DNA of 64,000 nt, from positions 1-64,000 of the forward strand of contig NZ_JAJCLZ010000003.1 in NCBI RefSeq assembly GCF_020559915.1, read 5' to 3'. Positions 1 to 9,260 of the stretch are shown here, in pieces. A program made the translations under genes and the position numbers. This stretch comes from Ruminococcus sp. 210702-SL.1.03. GTDB taxonomy: Bacteria; Bacillota; Clostridia; Oscillospirales; Ruminococcaceae. Below the pieces are notes generated by a model. It did no database searches. It had not been told where the DNA came from and saw only the letters and a list, made by a program, of their open reading frames with translations. Position 1 is the stretch's first letter; the number at the start of each line of letters is the position of its first letter.

Positions 1-241
1 CAGAGAGCAAGCCTGCGCCCGCTAAGGAAGAAAAGCCCGCTAAGACCGAGCCTGCTAAGGAAGAAAAGCCCGCGGCTAAGGCTGAAAAGCCTAAGAAGAA
101 GCCTGCCGCAAAGGCTGATAAGGCGGAAAAGGCTGAGCCTGCAAAGGCGGAGAAGCCCAAGGCTGAGAACAAGCCCGCACCCAAGGCAGAGAGCAAGCCT
201 GCGCCCGCTAAGGAAGAAAAGCCCGCTAAGACCGAGCCTGC
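1..241 (+). repeat. 55-bp direct repeat in the infB N-terminal arm
   Basis: Bases 1-55 recur exactly at 187-241, an in-frame offset of 186 bp (62 codons). Both copies encode a Lys-Pro-Ala-Glu stretch. The first copy touches the window edge, so the unit may be longer. Degenerate Lys-Pro/Ala-Glu repeats lie between them. This is an in-frame duplication of the disordered arm of IF-2. Confidence 0.85.
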
Positions 242-2411
242 AAAGGCAGAGAAGCCTGCGCAGACCGCGCAGCCTAAGGCTGAGCCTGTCGCTGAAAAGG
301 CTGACAAGAAGAATAAAAAGCAGGAAAAAGCTAAGAAGCAGGAGCACGGCGAGAAGAAAACGCTGGTAGGAAAATCCTCTGACTCGGCTTCCGATAAGGG
401 CTACACCGTTTCGGAAAACAGCTCGCAGAATTACCGCACGGTAGATACCCGCGGCAGCTATGTAGAGCTTGACAAATATAACGAAAAGTACGATAACCTC
501 GCTATCTCGAAGCAGGGCGGCGGCAAGAAGCGTGACAACTTCACCAAAAAGCAGAAGATAACTCAGAAGTCGCAGCAGCACAAGAAGCAGCAGTTCTCAC
601 ACAAGAGAGAGACCGAGGCTGAAAAGCTGCGCCGCCTAGAGCTTGAGCGCGCGAGAAAGCAGCAGCTCAAGGTAATGATACCCGACGAGATAGTAGTTTC
701 AGAGCTGGCGAGCAGACTGAAAGTTACCGCTACCGAGGTCATCAAGAAGCTGATGGGTCTGGGCGTAATGGCTACCCTCAACGAAACTATCGACTTCGAC
801 ACCGCTTCGCTCGTTGCGGAAGAGCTGGGCGCTAAGGTAGAGAAGGAAGTTATCGTAACGATAGAAGACCGCCTTATCACCGACGAAGAGGACGCTCCCG
901 AAACGCTGAAAGAGCGCTGCCCCGTAGTAGTAGTAATGGGCCACGTTGACCACGGCAAGACCTCTATACTCGATAGGATAAGAAACGCGCATATCGCTGA
1001 CGGCGAGGCGGGCGGCATAACTCAGCACATAGGAGCGTATCAGGTATACCACAATAACCGCAAGATAACCTTCCTCGATACCCCGGGCCATGAAGCTTTC
1101 ACATCTATGAGAGCACGCGGAGCTAACATCACCGATATTGCGGTGCTGGTAGTAGCGGCGGACGACGGTATCATGCCGCAGACCATAGAATCTATCAACC
1201 ACGCAAAGGCTGCGGGCGTACAGGTAATAGTTGCTATAAACAAGATGGATAAAGAGGGCGCGAACCCCGAGCGCATAAAGCAGCAGCTCACCGAGCACGA
1301 CCTCGTAGTAGAAGAGTGGGGCGGCGACGTTATCTGCGTTCCCGTATCCGCTAAGACCGGCATGGGCATAGACGACCTGCTCGAGAATATACTGCTCGTT
1401 GCAGATTTTCAGGAGCTTAAAGCCAACCCCGACAAGCTCGCAAAGGGCGCGGTTATCGAAGCGCGCCTCGATAAGGGCAAAGGCCCCGTTGCAACCGTAC
1501 TGGTACAGGCGGGTACTCTGCACAAGGGCGACGTTATCATAGCGGGCACGGCTGTCGGCAGAGTAAGAACTATGATCAACGATAAGGGACGCTCTATCGA
1601 CAAGGCGGGCCCCTCGACCCCTGTTGAGATAACGGGTCTGGCGGAAGTGCCGGGCGCAGGCGACCAGTTCAACGCCGTAGAGGACGAAAAGCTGGCGCGC
1701 GAGCTGGTAGAGCAGAGAAAGCAGCAGGCTAAGGAAGAGCAGTTCAGCCACTACACTAAGGTAACGCTCGACAACCTCTTCAGCCAGATCTCTGAGGGCG
1801 AGATGAAGGAGCTGCCGATAATCGTAAAGGCAGACGTACAGGGCTCGGTAGAGGCTGTAAAGCAGTCGCTCGAAAAGCTCTCTAACGAAGAAGTTCGCGT
1901 AAAGGTCATTCACGGCGCGGTAGGCGCGGTAAGCGAGTCGGACGTAATGCTGGCTAACGCTTCAAACGCTATAATCGTAGGCTTTAACGTTCGCCCCGAC
2001 CCCGTAGCTAAGGAATCGGCAGAGCGCGACGGAGTAGATATACGCCTTTACAGAATAATCTACGACGCTATCGAAGAGATAGAAACAGCTATGAAGGGTA
2101 TGCTCGCGCCCAAGTACCGCGAGGTAGACACCGCACGCGTAGAAGTGCGCCAGGTATACAAGATCTCGGGCGTAGGCGCGGTAGCAGGCGCGTATGTACA
2201 GAGCGGTAAGATAGGCAGAAACGACCTTATCCGCGTAGTGCGCGACGGCATAATCATTGCGGACGACAAGATGAGCAGCCTGAAGCGCTTTAAGGACGAC
2301 GCTAAGGAAGTAGCAGAGGGATTTGAGTGCGGTATAACGCTCGAAAAATTCGCAGACTTCCGCGAGGGCGACGTATTTGAAGCTTATATAATGGAAGAGT
2401 ACAGAGATTAA
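3..2411 (+). CDS. infB: Translation initiation factor IF-2 (5' end outside window)
   Basis: IF-2 is the GTPase that brings fMet-tRNA to the 30S subunit and promotes subunit joining. The frame is open from the first complete codon of the window, so the start lies upstream; the ATG at 675 (VMIPDEIVV) is internal. Codons up to about 300 encode a Lys/Ala/Pro/Glu-rich, probably disordered N-terminal arm, followed by a basic helical linker and the IF2_N-type segment. The G domain shows GHVDHGKT (G1, codons from 939), DTPGHEAF (G3), NKMD (G4) and SAK (G5). Domains II, III and the C-terminal fMet-tRNA-binding domain run on to the stop. It heads the infB-rbfA-nrnA-truB-ribF order common in Firmicutes. 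Confidence 0.97.
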   Translation, partial: ESKPAPAKEEKPAKTEPAKEEKPAAKAEKPKKKPAAKADKAEKAEPAKAEKPKAENKPAPKAESKPAPAKEEKPAKTEPAKAEKPAQTAQPKAEPVAEKADKKNKKQEKAKKQEHGEKKTLVGKSSDSASDKGYTVSENSSQNYRTVDTRGSYVELDKYNEKYDNLAISKQGGGKKRDNFTKKQKITQKSQQHKKQQFSHKRETEAEKLRRLELERARKQQLKVMIPDEIVVSELASRLKVTATEVIKKLMGLGVMATLNETIDFDTASLVAEELGAKVEKEVIVTIEDRLITDEEDAPETLKERCPVVVVMGHVDHGKTSILDRIRNAHIADGEAGGITQHIGAYQVYHNNRKITFLDTPGHEAFTSMRARGANITDIAVLVVAADDGIMPQTIESINHAKAAGVQVIVAINKMDKEGANPERIKQQLTEHDLVVEEWGGDVICVPVSAKTGMGIDDLLENILLVADFQELKANPDKLAKGAVIEARLDKGKGPVATVLVQAGTLHKGDVIIAGTAVGRVRTMINDKGRSIDKAGPSTPVEITGLAEVPGAGDQFNAVEDEKLARELVEQRKQQAKEEQFSHYTKVTLDNLFSQISEGEMKELPIIVKADVQGSVEAVKQSLEKLSNEEVRVKVIHGAVGAVSESDVMLANASNAIIVGFNVRPDPVAKESAERDGVDIRLYRIIYDAIEEIETAMKGMLAPKYREVDTARVEVRQVYKISGVGAVAGAYVQSGKIGRNDLIRVVRDGIIIADDKMSSLKRFKDDAKEVAEGFECGITLEKFADFREGDVFEAYIMEEYRD

Positions 2412-2481
2412 GATTTTTTGGTATGCGCCTGCACGGCTGCGGCTGTGCAGCGGGCATATTTATAGATGAAAGGGATAAGAA

Positions 2482-2883
2482 ATGCCAAGTTATAAAGCCG
2501 GACGAATGAGCGAGGATATTCGCAGGATCGTCTTTGCAAAAATGAGAGAGCTGAAAGACCCCAGAGTAGGCGGCGGCGAATCGCTCACCGTTACTCGCTG
2601 CGAGGTATCTCACGACGGCTCTTACTGCAAGGTCTATATATCTTCGATAGACGGCGCGCAGCGCGCTGAAACGGCGGTAAAGGGCCTTACCAGCGCCACG
2701 GGTATATTTAAGCGCGAAATATCTAACGTGCTGGGACTGAGAAAGTGCCCCGACCTGAAATTCATAGCGGATAACTCGGGCGAAAGCTCTATGAGGATAT
2801 TCGACAAGCTCAAGACCATAAAGCGCGAGCTGGACGAAAAGGACGCCGCCGAGGCTGAAAACGCCGAAGCTGACAACGAGTAA
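2482..2883 (+). CDS. rbfA: Ribosome-binding factor A
   Basis: RbfA is a small KH-fold protein that binds 30S precursors and helps mature the 5' end of 16S rRNA. The 133-residue product begins with the typical Y-K-A-GR-M-S-EDIRRI helix, has the family ending region (LRKCPDLKF, then helices), and carries an acidic Glu/Asp/Ala tail of about 20 residues that makes it slightly longer than usual. An AAAGGG ribosome site lies just upstream of the ATG. It sits about 70 bp after infB, the usual partner; the gap holds a small CTGCAC/GTGCAG hairpin without a T-run, so read-through is expected. Confidence 0.95.
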   Translation: MPSYKAGRMSEDIRRIVFAKMRELKDPRVGGGESLTVTRCEVSHDGSYCKVYISSIDGAQRAETAVKGLTSATGIFKREISNVLGLRKCPDLKFIADNSGESSMRIFDKLKTIKRELDEKDAAEAENAEADNE

Positions 2884-2922
2884 AACGGCTTTGCACAAAG
2901 AGGGGAGCTGGCTTCAACCACA

Positions 2923-3876
2923 ATGGAATTTAAAGAACTGAAGAAATTTTTTGAAGAGCACGATAATTACCTTATCCTCACCCACAAAAGCCCCGACGGC
3001 GATACGCTGGGCAGCGGCTTTGCGCTCTGCGGAGTGCTGAGGGATATGGGCAAAAAGGCGAACGTAGTAAATAACGAGAACCTGCCCGTAAGGTATAATT
3101 TTCTCTACGACGGTTACTATGTGCAGGAGTTTGAGATAGAAACGGTGGTAGCGGTGGACATTGCCGACGAAAAGCTGCTCGGCTCGCGCTTTGCGAAGTA
3201 CGAGGGCAAGATAGACCTCTGTATAGACCACCATATCTCAAACACCCACTACGCCAAAGAGCTTGTGCTAGACGCTAAGGCTTCGGCGGCGGCGCTTGTG
3301 CTGTTTGAATTTTTCAAATCGCAGGGCATCGCTATAAGCGACCAGCAGGCACGCTGCCTTTACACCGGCATAGCTACCGATACCGGCTGCTTTAAGTACG
3401 AAAACACTACGCCGAAAGCGCACATGGCGGCGGCGGAGCTTATGCAGTACAACATAAACTTTTCGCAGATAAACCGCAAAATGTTCGATATAAAGAGCAA
3501 GCAGCGGCTGAAAGTGGAAGAGATGATGATCTCGGAAATGGAGTATTATTTCGACGACCGCTGCTCTATGATATGCCTCACCTCGCAGATGATGCAGGAA
3601 AGCGGCGCTGAGCCTGCCGAATTTGACGGACTGGCTTCAATACCGCTGACGGTAGAGGGCGTAGTTATCGGCATAACGATAAAGCAACGCCACGAAAACG
3701 TGTTCAAACTCTCGGTGCGCACTACTGAGGAGATGGACGCTTCGACATTCTGCTGCAAATTCGGCGGCGGCGGACATATCCGCGCGGCGGGCTGCGAGAT
3801 AGAGGGCACGCTGGAGGAAGTAAAGCAAAAGGTGATAGCCGCAGTAAGCGAAGCGCTTGAGGAAAGCGCACGGTGA
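2923..3876 (+). CDS. nrnA: DHH/DHHA1 phosphoesterase, NrnA-like oligoribonuclease / pAp phosphatase
   Basis: NrnA-type enzymes degrade nano-RNA and c-di-nucleotide products (pApA, pGpG) and remove the 3'-phosphate of pAp, using Mn2+. The 317-residue protein has the N-terminal metal motif H21-K-S-P-D25-G-D27, the DHH signature in CIDHHISN, and the C-terminal DHHA1 substrate motif GGGGHIRAAG. Length and motif order are those of the stand-alone Firmicute NrnA family. A purine-rich AGGGGAG lies about 15 bases before the ATG. Its last four bases overlap the GTG start of truB, which indicates translational coupling. Confidence 0.93.
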   Translation: MEFKELKKFFEEHDNYLILTHKSPDGDTLGSGFALCGVLRDMGKKANVVNNENLPVRYNFLYDGYYVQEFEIETVVAVDIADEKLLGSRFAKYEGKIDLCIDHHISNTHYAKELVLDAKASAAALVLFEFFKSQGIAISDQQARCLYTGIATDTGCFKYENTTPKAHMAAAELMQYNINFSQINRKMFDIKSKQRLKVEEMMISEMEYYFDDRCSMICLTSQMMQESGAEPAEFDGLASIPLTVEGVVIGITIKQRHENVFKLSVRTTEEMDASTFCCKFGGGGHIRAAGCEIEGTLEEVKQKVIAAVSEALEESAR

Positions 3877-4781
3877 GCGGCGTGAACGGTGCTTGCGAAC
3901 TCAGCGGAGTTATACCCGTGTACAAACCGCAGGGCTGGACGTCTTTCGACGTGATAGCGAAGTTGCGGGGAGTGCTGCATATAAAGCGGCTGGGCCACGC
4001 GGGAACGCTCGACCCTATGGCGGTAGGCGTGCTGCCTGTGTTTGTGGGCAAGGCGGCGCGCTGCTGCGATATACTGCCCGATAAGCGGAAAAGCTACCGC
4101 GCGGGCTTTAAGCTGGGTATATCTACCGATACGCAGGATACTACGGGCAAGGTGCTCGAAAGCAGCGATATGCCCGTTAGCGGCGATGAGCTGAAAGCGG
4201 CTGCGGAAAAATTCGTGGGCGATATAATGCAGCTTCCGCCGATGTATTCGGCTGTAAAAATAAACGGCAAAAAGCTTTACGAGCTTGCCCGCGAGGGTAA
4301 AAGCGCAGAGCGAAAGCCCCGACCCGCGCAGGTGGCGCGCATAGAGGTCACCGACTACTCGCCTGAAAAACGCGAGGGCGTTATGGAGATCGACTGCGGG
4401 CAGGGCACTTATGTACGCACGATAATAAACGATATAGGCGAAGCGCTCGGCTGCGGCGGGGCTATGACCTCGCTGATACGCACGCGCTCCGGCGCATACA
4501 CGCTTGAGGACTGCCTGACGATAGAGCAGATAGCCGAAAGCTGCGCCGAGGGGCGTTTGGCGGATATACTGCTGCCTACCGACGGCGTTTTTGCCTGCTG
4601 GCCGCAGGTGAAGCTGGGCGTGCGCGAAACGGCGCTTTACCGCAACGGTGTGAAGCTGCGCCCCGAGCAGGTGCAGGCTGAGCAGACCGCCGACACCTAC
4701 CGTGTGTACGCCGCCGACGAAGCTTTTATAGGGCTTGGCGGCTTTAAGGACGGCGCATTTGCCGTGATAAAAAATTTCTGA
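3873..4781 (+). CDS. truB: tRNA pseudouridine(55) synthase
   Basis: TruB makes pseudouridine 55 in the T-loop of tRNAs. The start is a GTG at 3873 inside the nrnA stop (GTGA overlap), preceded by GAGGAAAG at about 3859. The catalytic segment GHAGTLDPMAVGVL contains the nucleophilic Asp. Further family blocks are LPPMYSAVKINGKKLYELAR and GTYVRTIINDIGE, and a PUA-like C-terminus follows. The 302-residue length is normal. No disruption is seen. Confidence 0.95.
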   Translation: MSGVNGACELSGVIPVYKPQGWTSFDVIAKLRGVLHIKRLGHAGTLDPMAVGVLPVFVGKAARCCDILPDKRKSYRAGFKLGISTDTQDTTGKVLESSDMPVSGDELKAAAEKFVGDIMQLPPMYSAVKINGKKLYELAREGKSAERKPRPAQVARIEVTDYSPEKREGVMEIDCGQGTYVRTIINDIGEALGCGGAMTSLIRTRSGAYTLEDCLTIEQIAESCAEGRLADILLPTDGVFACWPQVKLGVRETALYRNGVKLRPEQVQAEQTADTYRVYAADEAFIGLGGFKDGAFAVIKNF

Positions 4782-4802
4782 TCTGAGCACGGAGTTGAAA
4801 TT

Positions 4803-5714
4803 TTGATCTGTATTGATAAAAACAAAGTTTTAGATAAAGGTACGGCTGCGGCGCTGGGCGTTTTCGACGGGCTGCATCTGGGGCACCAAAAGGTGCTCGG
4901 CGGCGCGCTGGCGGCGGCTGAGGAGCTTGGCTGCGCGCCCGCGGTGTTTACATTTCGCAGCGGCAGCGTTACCTCAAAAGATATAGCGGGCACGCTGACT
5001 ACCGAGGCGGATAAGCTGAAAATGCTCGGCGGCATGGGCTTTGGATACGCGCTGACTGCGGATTTTGCCGAGCTGAAAGACATGAGCGCGGAGGATTTTG
5101 TAAAGCAGGTGCTTAAAGGCAGGCTGAATACGCGCTGCGTGGTCTGCGGCGAAGATTTTCGCTTCGGCAGGGGCGGCGCGGGCGATGTGAACGCCCTGCG
5201 CGAGATCTGCGGCGGACTGGGTATAGAGGTGCGCGCGGTGAAAAAGCTATCGCTCGGCGGGGCGGAGGTAAGCTCTACCCGCATACGCGCGCTGATAGAG
5301 CGCGGCGAGATAGCGGCGGCGAACGAGCTGCTCGGCAGGCGCTACGGCTACACCATAAAAGTAGAGCACGGCGCGCAGCTTGGCAGAACGTGGAATTTCC
5401 CGACTATAAATCAACCGCTGCCCGAGGGGCTGGTGCTCCCGCGGTTCGGCGTTTACGCGGCTAAGGTGCTGGTAGACGGCGAGTGGCTGGCGGGCGTGAC
5501 GAACATCGGTGTAAAGCCCACCGTAAGCAAGTCAGCGCCGCCGCTTGCGGAGACTTTTATAATCGGCTGCCATGAAAACCTCTATGGCAAGGCCCTGCCG
5601 ATAGAGCTGTACGAGTTTGTGCGCCCCGAAAGGGTTTTCGCAAACTTCGGCGAGCTGCGTGACGAGATAGCGCGCAACACCGAACAGGTGAAGGAGTATT
5701 TTAAACATAGCTAA
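4803..5714 (+). CDS. ribF: Bifunctional riboflavin kinase / FAD synthetase
   Basis: RibF phosphorylates riboflavin to FMN and adenylylates FMN to FAD. The N-terminal nucleotidyltransferase half shows GVFDGLHLGHQKVL; the C-terminal flavokinase half starts near GRRYGYTIKVEHG and has the FPTIN substrate motif and the TNIGVKPT block. I place the start at a TTG (4803), with GGAG at 4791-4794 at good spacing; no ATG is better placed. The 303-residue length fits the family. The gene follows truB by 21 bp, as in many Firmicutes. No FMN riboswitch is visible in front of it. Confidence 0.94.
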   Translation: MICIDKNKVLDKGTAAALGVFDGLHLGHQKVLGGALAAAEELGCAPAVFTFRSGSVTSKDIAGTLTTEADKLKMLGGMGFGYALTADFAELKDMSAEDFVKQVLKGRLNTRCVVCGEDFRFGRGGAGDVNALREICGGLGIEVRAVKKLSLGGAEVSSTRIRALIERGEIAAANELLGRRYGYTIKVEHGAQLGRTWNFPTINQPLPEGLVLPRFGVYAAKVLVDGEWLAGVTNIGVKPTVSKSAPPLAETFIIGCHENLYGKALPIELYEFVRPERVFANFGELRDEIARNTEQVKEYFKHS

Positions 5715-5800
5715 GGCGGCACGGCTCGTGCTGTCGGCAAAAAATACAGCGTATCCATCACCGAAAGGATAAGACTTATATTTGAAAGGAATGTATATAA

Positions 5801-7249
5801 ATGAACAAAGTCAGAACCAGATTTGCACCCTCACCTACGGGATATATGCACATCGGAAACCTAAGAACTGCACTTTTCACTTACCTTATAGCGAAACAGC
5901 GCGGCGGAGATTTTATCCTCAGAATAGAGGACACCGACCGTGAGCGCCTTGTAGAGGGCGCTACGCAGGTAATATACGACACCCTGCGCGACGTAGGTCT
6001 TAACTGGGACGAAGGCCCTGATATCGGCGGCCCCGTAGGCCCTTACATCCAGTCGGAAAGAATGGGTATGTTCAAGCAGTACGCCGAGCAGCTCGTAGAA
6101 AAGGGCGAGGCTTACTACTGCTTCTGCGATAAGGAGCGCCTTGAGGAAGTACGCGCTATACAGGAAGCCAGCGGAATAATGCCGATGTATGACCGCCACT
6201 GCCGCGACCTGCCTAAGGAAGAGGTAGAGGCAAAGCTCGCTGCGGGCGTGCCCTACGTTATCCGCCAGAAAGTTCCTACCGAGGGCGAGGTAACTTTCCA
6301 CGACGAGCTTTACGGCGATATTACCACCCCCTGCGAAGTTCTCGACGACCAGATACTTATAAAGACCGACGGTATGCCTACCTACAATTTTGCGAACGTA
6401 GTAGACGACCACCTTATGGGCATCACCCATGTTGTAAGAGGAAACGAGTACCTCTCCTCCGCGCCGAAATATTCGCTGCTTTACAAAGCTTTCGGCTGGG
6501 AAGAGCCGGTGTATATCCACGTTGAGCACATCATGAAGGACAAGCAGCACAAGCTTGCGAAGCGCGACGGCGACGCTTCTTATCAGGACCTCATCAAAAA
6601 GGGCTATCTGAAAGAGGCTGTAATAAACTACATCGCTCTGCTGGGCTGGGCGCCTAAGGGCGAGGAAGAGATATTCTCGCTGCAGGAGCTGATAAAGGAA
6701 TTTGACATCCACGGAATTTCCAAGTCGCCCGCGATATTCGACCCGATGAAGCTCAAGGCTATAAACGCTAAGTACATCAAGATGCTCACTCCCGAAGCTT
6801 TTTACGAGCACGCTCTGCCTTACCTCAAAGAGGGCATCAAGCGCGAGGATATCGACCTCAGCTACGTTGCAAGCCTGCTTCAGGCGCGCACCGAGGTGTT
6901 TACCGAGATACCAGAGATGGTAGACTTCATCGACGAGCTGCCCGATTACGATAAGGCGCTTTACGTTCACAAGAAGTCAAAGACCAATGAGGAGATAGCT
7001 CTCGATACCTTAAAGAGCGTGCTTCCCGTGCTCGAGGGTCTGGAGGACTGGAGCGCAGACGCTATCCACGACGCGCTCTTTACGCTGATAGCCGAAAAGG
7101 GCTGCAAGAACGCGATAGTACTTTACCCCCTGCGCGTGGCAGTATCAGGCAAGGCTTTCACCCCCGGCGGCGGTATCGAGATCTGCTATATGCTAGGCAA
7201 AGACGACGCGCTGGCAAGGATCCGCAAAGGTATTGAAAAGCTTTCGTGA
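5801..7249 (+). CDS. gltX: Glutamyl-tRNA synthetase
   Basis: This class I synthetase charges tRNA-Glu. The HIGH-type motif is MHIGN (residues 16-20) after RFAPSPTGY, and the second signature is KLAKRDGDAS, a KLSKR variant. A catalytic-domain block IEDTDRERL and a C-terminal helical anticodon-binding domain are present; 482 residues is normal. A GAAAGGA site precedes the ATG. Whether it also charges tRNA-Gln (non-discriminating type, usual in Firmicutes using GatCAB) cannot be told from this sequence. The roughly 85-bp leader shows no T-box. Confidence 0.96.
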   Translation: MNKVRTRFAPSPTGYMHIGNLRTALFTYLIAKQRGGDFILRIEDTDRERLVEGATQVIYDTLRDVGLNWDEGPDIGGPVGPYIQSERMGMFKQYAEQLVEKGEAYYCFCDKERLEEVRAIQEASGIMPMYDRHCRDLPKEEVEAKLAAGVPYVIRQKVPTEGEVTFHDELYGDITTPCEVLDDQILIKTDGMPTYNFANVVDDHLMGITHVVRGNEYLSSAPKYSLLYKAFGWEEPVYIHVEHIMKDKQHKLAKRDGDASYQDLIKKGYLKEAVINYIALLGWAPKGEEEIFSLQELIKEFDIHGISKSPAIFDPMKLKAINAKYIKMLTPEAFYEHALPYLKEGIKREDIDLSYVASLLQARTEVFTEIPEMVDFIDELPDYDKALYVHKKSKTNEEIALDTLKSVLPVLEGLEDWSADAIHDALFTLIAEKGCKNAIVLYPLRVAVSGKAFTPGGGIEICYMLGKDDALARIRKGIEKLS

Positions 7250-7308
7250 TAACGTCACAATACTATCACATCAATGCGTTAAAATAAACGTTGGAGTTTC
7301 TTAGGACA

Positions 7309-7506
7309 AGTAGGCAATATCGCACAACTACCGCCTAGCGGCTTTGTGCACGTCTTGCTTGCGTTTTTGCGAAGCCAAAACAATTTTCCGTCATATCACC
7401 CAAAACCTCCTAGCTTAACGCGAGTTAAGCGTCGTCGGCTTTAGGCAATCTGACGAAAAATCTGACTGCGCAATCCGTACACAATAGTTGTACGATATTG
7501 CCTACG
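7309..7506. mobile_element. MITE-like element with 21-bp terminal inverted repeats
   Basis: Bases 7310-7330 and the reverse complement of 7485-7505 match at 20 of 21 positions (left end GTAGGCAATATCG...). The pentamer GGACA stands one base outside each end (7304-7308 and 7507-7511), as a target duplication would. There is no internal ORF of note. A perfect 7-bp hairpin (GCTTAAC, loop GCGA, GTTAAGC) lies at 7413-7430. The right end resembles the palindrome in the metG leader at 25933-25963. The whole 7250-7572 gap holds nothing else I can identify, apart from a GGAAAGG ribosome site at about 7551 for the next gene. Confidence 0.6.
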
Positions 7507-7572
7507 GGACAGACTCTCTCTGCCCCGCTTTGTCCTGCAATTTGGATTTGCGGAAAGGCGTGAATTTTCAAA

Positions 7573-8532
7573 ATGATAGAGGTGCAGAACCTTTCAAAGC
7601 ATTACGGCGACAAAGCCGCTGTAAATAACATATCGTTCACGGCGAACGATGGCGAGATACTGGGTTTCTTAGGCCCTAACGGCGCGGGAAAATCTACCAC
7701 CATGAATATGCTCACGGGGTACATTTCTTCCACATCCGGCAAGGCGCTGATAAACGGTATCGACATACTGGAAGACCCCATAAAGGCGAAGAAGAACATA
7801 GGCTACCTGCCCGAACTTCCTCCGCTGTATATGGATATGACGGTAAAAGAATACTTAAATTTCATCTACGATCTGAAAAAGTGCAAGCTGCCAAGAGTTT
7901 CGCACTTGAAAGACATATGCGGGCTGGTAAAGATAGACCACGTTTACAACCGCGTTATACGAAATCTTTCAAAAGGTTATCGGCAGAGAGTAGGCGTGGC
8001 GCAGGCGCTGGTGGGAAATCCCCCCGTGCTGATACTCGACGAGCCTACCGTAGGCCTTGACCCGAAGCAGATAATAGAGATACGCACGCTGATAAAAAAG
8101 CTGGGCAAAAACCACACTGTTATACTCTCCTCCCACATACTTTCCGAAGTGCAGGCGGTATGCGATAAGATAATAGTTATCAACGAGGGCAGGATAGTAG
8201 CCGACGATACCGAAACGAACCTTTCAGACAAGCTCATCGGCTCGCACATACTCACCGCTAAGATAGAGGGCGAGTACGAGAGCGTAGCGAAAAAGGTGCT
8301 CGCGATAGAGGGCGTAGAGGTATGCCGACAGGTAAACGAAAACGAAGGCGTGATAGAGTACCGCATAGAAACGGAAGAGGGCAGAGATATTCGCCGTGAG
8401 CTTTTCAACGCTATGGCGGAAAACGGCACGCCTATACTCGAGCTGCGCTCGGCTGAGCTTTCGCTGGAAGATATATTCCTGCGGCTAACCATCGGCGAAG
8501 CGCCCGCAGCAATAAACGGAGGCGAAGAATAA
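7573..8532 (+). CDS. ABC transporter ATP-binding protein (ABC-2/Gld type)
   Basis: This is a cytoplasmic ATPase subunit. Walker A is GPNGAGKST, the signature helix is LSKGYRQRVGVAQAL, Walker B is VLILDEPTVGLD, and a switch His lies in VILSSHILSEV. A C-terminal regulatory region of about 90 residues, typical of ABC-2 (drug/Nod/Gld) ATPases, follows. It is one base away from the permease gene and probably cotranscribed with the next three genes. The substrate is unknown. The closest named relatives by gene order are GldA-type gliding/secretion ABC systems, but gliding itself is not implied. Confidence 0.9.
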   Translation: MIEVQNLSKHYGDKAAVNNISFTANDGEILGFLGPNGAGKSTTMNMLTGYISSTSGKALINGIDILEDPIKAKKNIGYLPELPPLYMDMTVKEYLNFIYDLKKCKLPRVSHLKDICGLVKIDHVYNRVIRNLSKGYRQRVGVAQALVGNPPVLILDEPTVGLDPKQIIEIRTLIKKLGKNHTVILSSHILSEVQAVCDKIIVINEGRIVADDTETNLSDKLIGSHILTAKIEGEYESVAKKVLAIEGVEVCRQVNENEGVIEYRIETEEGRDIRRELFNAMAENGTPILELRSAELSLEDIFLRLTIGEAPAAINGGEE

Positions 8533-8533
8533 T

Positions 8534-9238
8534 ATGGGAGCAATTTTCAGACGCGAGGTACAGTCATACTTTATCTCGCCTATCGGTTACATATTCTTAG
8601 CGGCGTTTTACGCTTTTTCGGCGTTTTTCTTCGCTACTTCTTCGCTGGCGCAGGGCAGCACCAAGATGAACACTATGTTCTCTCAGCTTATGATAATACT
8701 CGTGGTGCTGATACCTATCCTTACCATGCGTACCATGTCGGAGGATAAAAAATCAAAGACAGATCAGTGCCTGCTGACCGCACCCGTAAGTCTGGGCGGC
8801 ATAGTAGCGGGCAAATTCTTAGCCGCGCTGCTAGTATACACCTGCGCGGTAGCCATCACCGTAGTATACGCAGTTATCCTTTCGGCATACGCCGAGATGG
8901 ACTGGCTCGTTATCATCGGCAATATAGTGGGATTAGAGCTTTTCGGAGCTTCGTTCATAGCGGTAGGGATCTTTTGCAGCTCGCTCACCGAAAATCAGGT
9001 GGTAGCGGCGGTAATAAGCTTTATAAGCATACTGGCGCTGAATATGCTCTCGCTCATAGGCAATCTTGTACCTTGGAACTGGCTGGAAACGGTATGCACA
9101 AAGCTTTCCTTCTACGAGAGGTACAGCGGCTTTACCTACGGACTTTTTGACCTTTCAAACGTGCTTTTCTTCATCAGCGCGATAGTGGTATTTTTGTTCC
9201 TCACCGTGCGCGTGCTTGAAAAGCGCCGCTGGTCGTGA
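8534..9238 (+). CDS. ABC-2 type permease subunit
   Basis: The product is a 234-residue hydrophobic protein with about six predicted membrane spans (for example SYFISPIGYIFLAAFYAFSA at the N-terminus and VLFFISAIVVFLFLTVRVL at the C-terminus). The N-terminal RREVQSYFISPIGY and the MRTMSEDKKSKTDQCLLTAP cytoplasmic loop are typical of GldF/ABC-2 permeases. It starts one base after the ATPase stop, with GGAGG inside the ATPase 3' end, so the two are translationally linked. The substrate is unknown. Confidence 0.88.
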   Translation: MGAIFRREVQSYFISPIGYIFLAAFYAFSAFFFATSSLAQGSTKMNTMFSQLMIILVVLIPILTMRTMSEDKKSKTDQCLLTAPVSLGGIVAGKFLAALLVYTCAVAITVVYAVILSAYAEMDWLVIIGNIVGLELFGASFIAVGIFCSSLTENQVVAAVISFISILALNMLSLIGNLVPWNWLETVCTKLSFYERYSGFTYGLFDLSNVLFFISAIVVFLFLTVRVLEKRRWS

Positions 9239-9260
9239 CGCAAAGGGGGCTTGAGATAAT

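Noticed and set aside
699..1913. 404-residue open frame on the minus strand
   Set aside because: It is the mirror of infB in a codon-biased gene; the product is low-complexity (Tyr/Leu/Arg) without motifs or a ribosome site.
5715..5800. T-box leader before gltX
   Set aside because: The gap is about 85 bases, without the T-box core or a terminator.
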